Source of the DNA: Akkermansiaceae bacterium
GTDB taxonomy: Bacteria; Verrucomicrobiota; Verrucomicrobiia; Verrucomicrobiales; Akkermansiaceae
DNA: 8,651 bases
NCBI GenBank assembly: GCA_023301545.1
Contig: JALZUI010000159.1
Location: 1 to 8,651, forward strand
Direction of reading: 5' to 3'
The notes under the pieces are model-generated. The model did no database searches. It saw nothing but the letters and a program-made list of their open reading frames with translations, and was not told where the DNA came from. A program made the position numbers and the translations under genes. Numbering within the stretch: the first letter of the stretch is position 1; each line of letters starts with the position of its first letter. Positions 5,622 to 8,651 of the stretch are shown piece after piece.

Positions 5622-6617
5622 ATGGCCGGAAAACTTACCTACAAAGAAGCGGGTGTGGATACGATCGAGGCAGCCTCGTTCGTTACTGACATTAAAGGAC
5701 ACGTGCAACGCACACAGAAAAACCGTCAACTCATGGGTGGCTACGGCCTCTTTGCTGCCGCGTTTGATATGAGCGACTATAAGCAACCGGTATTAGTTAC
5801 TGGTTGTGATGGAGTCGGTACTAAGATGGAGGTTCTGATTAAAGAAGACCTCCTCGAGATCGCAGGTAAAGATCTGGTAGCGATGAGCGTGAATGACATT
5901 CTCACTACTGGTGGCGACCCACTCATGTTCCTTGATTACGTCGGGGTGAACAAGCTCGACAAAGACAAGCTTACTCGTCTAATCGCTGGAATGTGTGACT
6001 ACCTAGAAGACTGTAACTGTGTTCTTGCAGGTGGTGAAACGGCAGAAATGCCAGGTGCGGTGCCAGAAGATATGATCGAGTTCGCAGGGTTCTGTATCGG
6101 AGCGGTTGAAAAGCCTGATCTGGTTGACCCTTCCTCGATCGAAGTAGGCGATGTCCTTGTTGGTTTTGGCTCTGATAGTTTTCACGCAAACGGTTGGTCT
6201 CTCGTCCGCCGAATTTTAGAACAGGCTCCTGATGACCTTCTCTCTAAGGAAGAACTCCGCGAGCTCCTCGCTCCTACTCGTCTTTACCATGATGTCGTCA
6301 ATGACATTCGTGCACTAGGAATCAAGCCTAAGGCCTCTGCTCACATTACTGGTGGCGGTCTTCCTGAAAACCTTGAACGCCTCTTCGGCGAAGGAATCGG
6401 CGCTGACCTCGTTGTTCCTGAATGGGATAATCCAGTTGCACAAAAAGTCTTAGCTTACACCGACCCTGTCGATCGTTACCACACCTTTAATATGGGGTTT
6501 GGATGGGTCTCCGTTGTCACCGCAGAGGAGGCGCAAAAGATTGTCTCCGCTGGTCCTGGTGGACAGATTCTCGGCACGATTACGAATCAAGAAGGAGTCC
6601 GCATCAACCAAGCATAA
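5622..6617 (+). CDS. purM: Phosphoribosylformylglycinamidine cyclo-ligase (AIR synthetase)
   Basis: PurM performs step five of de novo purine synthesis, the ATP-dependent closure of FGAM to aminoimidazole ribonucleotide. The 331 residues are close to the usual 340-350. The family signature is continuous from the start: LTYKEAGVD (5-13), the nucleotide-binding TGCDGVGTK (60-68), MSVNDILTTGGDPLMFLDY (88-106), CVLAGGETAEMPG (133-145), the turn FGSDSFHANGWSLVRR (182-197) in place of the common SSGxHSNGYSLVR, and a later HITGGGLPENL. Nothing essential appears missing. The ATG at 5622 gives the expected N-terminus. It lacks an adjacent Shine-Dalgarno but follows a mini-ORF that has one. purF begins six bases after the stop, so the two are surely one transcript. 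tRNA-Phe lies upstream on the opposite strand. Confidence 0.96.
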   Translation: MAGKLTYKEAGVDTIEAASFVTDIKGHVQRTQKNRQLMGGYGLFAAAFDMSDYKQPVLVTGCDGVGTKMEVLIKEDLLEIAGKDLVAMSVNDILTTGGDPLMFLDYVGVNKLDKDKLTRLIAGMCDYLEDCNCVLAGGETAEMPGAVPEDMIEFAGFCIGAVEKPDLVDPSSIEVGDVLVGFGSDSFHANGWSLVRRILEQAPDDLLSKEELRELLAPTRLYHDVVNDIRALGIKPKASAHITGGGLPENLERLFGEGIGADLVVPEWDNPVAQKVLAYTDPVDRYHTFNMGFGWVSVVTAEEAQKIVSAGPGGQILGTITNQEGVRINQA

Positions 6618-6623
6618 ACGACT

Positions 6624-8516
6624 ATGTGTGGAATCGCTGCAATCCGTCTCCGTAAACCGCTGGAGCATTATCAGGAAAAGTACAACAACCCGCTGTGGGG
6701 ATTCAATAAGCTCTTCCTCCTCATGGAAAAGCAACACAACCGTGGTCATGACGGTGTGGGTATCGGGTCCTGTAAATTAGGAATTCCTACGGGACAATCC
6801 TACATCTCACGTCGCCGCGATTCAGAAAAAGACGGCCTCGCCCGTACCTTTAATAAGGAACTAGAAGAGCTAGACCGCCTCTATGATAAGAAGATCGTCA
6901 CCCCAGGAGACACGGAAGCGCTGCGTAATCAATTTGATTTTGCAGGGGAGATCCTAGTCGGCCACTTGCGTTACGGCACTTCTGGAAGCAACGAGGAATC
7001 ATCCTGCCACCCCTACCTTCGCCGCAGTAACTGGGCGACGAGAACCCTCATGGTTCAAGGGAACTTTAACATGACCAATACGGGGCAACTTAACAGCAAG
7101 CTCATTGCCCGCGGTCAACACCCCGTCTTTGGAACCGATACGCAAACTGTTCTTGAGGAAATTGGTTTCCACCTAGATGAGGAACATACTGAGCTTTACC
7201 GCCAACTCCGTGACAAAAACGTTTCTGGCGAAGACATTCCACGCCATATTTCTGAGCAACTCGACCTCGAAAAAATCGTTAGTAATGCCGCTGTCGATTG
7301 GGATGGAGGATATGCCATTTCTGGAATCGTAGGGAATGGAGATTTCTTTGTTATCCGTGACCCGCATGGCATTCGTCCATGTCATTACTACATTGATGAT
7401 GAGGTCGTCGCAGTGGCCTCTGAGCGCGTGCCGCTGATGACAGTTTTTGAAACTCAGGAAGGCAGCATCGTCGAACTCAATCCAGGTGAAATGCTCACGG
7501 TTAAGTCCTCAGGCGAGATTAAAATCTCCACTTTCCATAAGCCACAAGAACGCTTTTCTTGTTCTTTCGAAAGCATCTACTTCTCCCGTGGCAATGACCC
7601 TAAAATCTACCAAGAGCGAAAGCAAATGGGTCGTGCGCTCGTTCCTCAGATCATGGAATCGATCAACCATGATTTAAGCAAAGCCGCTTTTTCTTTCATC
7701 CCTAACACCGCTGAAGTTGGTTACTACGGGCTCATGGACGGTCTCCGTCTCCACCGCCGCCAAGAGGTCCTCGCCGAGCTCAAAGAAGCCCGTGACAAAG
7801 GGACTCTTGACGACGACCTTCTGGACTCCCTCATTATGGGCAACTGGCCTCGTGCAGAAAAAATTGCGCATAAGGACATTAAGCTGCGAACCTTTATCTC
7901 ACAGGAAAAAGATCGCAACACCCTAGCCTCGCACGTTTACGATATTTCTTACAATACCGTCGGCCCAGAGGACACGCTCGTCGTGATGGAGGATTCGATC
8001 GTACGTGGCACGACGATTAAGAAGTCGGTGCTGAAAATCCTTTCACGTCTCAACCCTAAGAAAATCGTAGTCTGTTCCACCGCTCCACAAATCCGTTTCC
8101 CGGATTGTTATGGCATCGACATGGCTGAGATTGGCAAGTTCATCGCCTTCCAAGCGGCTCAAAGCCTCCACAAAAAGGCTGGAACTGACGCAATCTTCAC
8201 CCAGATTTACGAAGAGTGTAAAGCCGAGCTAGAGAAGCCTCGTTCCGAACAAGGAAACCCTGTACAAAAGCTTTACGCAGCCTTCACCGACGAAGAACTT
8301 TCTGCTGAAATCTCCGAGATCAGTTACCCTGAAGATACTACTTGGGACGGCGAACTCGAAATCGTCTATCTCAGCACAGAGAAGCTACATGAGAGTCTCG
8401 ATGGGAAGTACGGAGACTGGTACTTCACCGGTGACTACCCTACTCCAGGCGGCTACTCCACAGTTCTCCGCGCCTACGTCAACCATTACGAAAACCGTAC
8501 TGGTCGAGCGTACTAA
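6624..8516 (+). CDS. purF: Amidophosphoribosyltransferase, long (about 630-residue) form
   Basis: The first step of purine synthesis transfers glutamine-derived ammonia to PRPP to give phosphoribosylamine. The class II glutaminase domain starts with the nucleophile Cys2 (MCGIAAIR) directly after Met, so no propeptide is cut. It continues with KQHNRGHDGVG (36-46), HLRYGTSGSNEES (114-126), QGNFNMTN (145-152) and RDPHGIRPCHYY (245-256). The phosphoribosyltransferase domain has SFESIYFSRG (314-323), the PRPP loop VVMEDSIVRGTT (453-464) and CSTAPQIRFPDCYGIDM (484-500). At 630 residues it exceeds common PurF (470-505): extra segments lie at about 60-105 and 376-415, and there is a C-terminal extension including GDWYFTGDYPTPGG. 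This matches my memory of a long PurF class in Bacteroidetes. The oxyanion-hole Asn of E. coli PurF is replaced by Gln145, the first acid of the PRPP motif is Glu456, and the flexible-loop sequence NRYVGRTF is not conserved (KDIKLRTF). Activity as PurF is likely, given adjacent purM, but a divergent role cannot be excluded. Confidence 0.88.
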   Translation: MCGIAAIRLRKPLEHYQEKYNNPLWGFNKLFLLMEKQHNRGHDGVGIGSCKLGIPTGQSYISRRRDSEKDGLARTFNKELEELDRLYDKKIVTPGDTEALRNQFDFAGEILVGHLRYGTSGSNEESSCHPYLRRSNWATRTLMVQGNFNMTNTGQLNSKLIARGQHPVFGTDTQTVLEEIGFHLDEEHTELYRQLRDKNVSGEDIPRHISEQLDLEKIVSNAAVDWDGGYAISGIVGNGDFFVIRDPHGIRPCHYYIDDEVVAVASERVPLMTVFETQEGSIVELNPGEMLTVKSSGEIKISTFHKPQERFSCSFESIYFSRGNDPKIYQERKQMGRALVPQIMESINHDLSKAAFSFIPNTAEVGYYGLMDGLRLHRRQEVLAELKEARDKGTLDDDLLDSLIMGNWPRAEKIAHKDIKLRTFISQEKDRNTLASHVYDISYNTVGPEDTLVVMEDSIVRGTTIKKSVLKILSRLNPKKIVVCSTAPQIRFPDCYGIDMAEIGKFIAFQAAQSLHKKAGTDAIFTQIYEECKAELEKPRSEQGNPVQKLYAAFTDEELSAEISEISYPEDTTWDGELEIVYLSTEKLHESLDGKYGDWYFTGDYPTPGGYSTVLRAYVNHYENRTGRAY

Positions 8517-8532
8517 GTAACGAACAACACTT

Positions 8533-8651
8533 ATGCCCAACCTTCTCGTTATCGGTGCTGGATATGTTGGTGGCGAACTCGTCACCCAAGCACGCGAGTC
8601 GGGCTGGCAGGTGACTGCGGGAACTCGTTCGGGCGAAGAGGCTGGCACAAC
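8533..8651 (+). CDS. NAD(P)-binding Rossmann-fold protein, N-terminal fragment (runs off window)
   Basis: Thirty-nine codons are visible. They begin MPNLLVIGAGYVGGEL, a first beta strand followed by the dinucleotide-binding GxGxxG turn (8-13). A helix and a second strand follow (GWQVTAGTRS), where the Thr-Arg after the strand hints at NADP preference. This resembles the start of NAD-dependent epimerase/SDR-like proteins of the YeeZ type, but so short a piece cannot fix the substrate. It lies 16 bases after the purF stop on the same strand and may be the third gene of the operon. No Shine-Dalgarno is visible. The 3' end is outside the window. Confidence 0.7.
   Translation, partial: MPNLLVIGAGYVGGELVTQARESGWQVTAGTRSGEEAGT

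Noticed and set aside
5421..5786. Minus-strand open frame of 121 codons covering part of tRNA-Phe and the start of purM
   Set aside because: It overlaps a perfect tRNA gene and the conserved N-terminus of purM on the other strand, and its translation shows no recognisable domain.
8385..8648. Minus-strand open frame of 87 codons antisense to the purF end and the next gene
   Set aside because: It lies opposite the conserved PurF C-terminus and a clear Rossmann-fold start; it is a shadow of those genes.
1..8651. Mobile element, CRISPR, toxin-antitoxin or defence system
   Set aside because: All long frames belong to core metabolism or secretion genes, and I see no terminal inverted repeats, spaced CRISPR repeats, integrase or transposase motifs.

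Overview
The window looks like ordinary core chromosome from a Gram-negative bacterium of moderate GC. My best guess is the PVC group, probably Verrucomicrobiota. The guess rests on the long (630-residue) PurF type otherwise familiar from Bacteroidetes, the near-absence of Shine-Dalgarno sequences, and a dispersed-repeat fragment of a kind I recall from PVC and Bacteroidetes intergenic DNA. This is inference; no phylogenetic marker was compared. I see no phage, transposon, CRISPR or defence genes and no exotic gene cassette. What is unusual lies in the intergenic DNA and in details of individual proteins.

Layout: (1) 1-555 is the 3' end of secA, closed by a strong intrinsic terminator (576-613). 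(2) 614-796 is the upstream region of a sulfur-assimilation cluster and carries regularly spaced TTAACTAA-type boxes, including a perfect 10-bp inverted repeat. (3) 797-5188 holds cysJ-cysI-cysH on the plus strand, with a fourth TTAACTAA box at the cysJ/cysI junction and a long GC-rich hairpin just before cysH; an intrinsic terminator follows (5217-5252). (4) 5253-5621 is free of protein genes except possibly a three-codon mini-ORF. It contains a fragment of a short dispersed repeat and, on the minus strand, a complete tRNA-Phe(GAA) with its own terminator. (5) 5622-8651 is a plus-strand purine cluster, purM then a long-form purF, followed closely by the start of a Rossmann-fold NAD(P)-binding protein that runs off the window.

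How the genes work together: CysH reduces PAPS to sulfite using thioredoxin. CysJ passes electrons from NADPH through FAD and FMN to CysI, whose siroheme and [4Fe-4S] centre reduce sulfite to sulfide for cysteine synthesis. The order matches the enterobacterial cysJIH operon. The genes that make PAPS (sulfate adenylyltransferase, APS kinase) must lie elsewhere. PurF catalyses the first step of de novo purine synthesis (PRPP to phosphoribosylamine) and PurM the fifth (FGAM to AIR); the two are separated by six bases and are surely co-transcribed.

The most interesting observations are the phased TTAACTAA array in front of cysJ, the hairpin covering the cysH initiation region, a Shine-Dalgarno-led three-codon ORF ending four bases before purM, the atypical active-site residues of the long PurF, and the SecA tail that lacks the usual zinc-binding motif.
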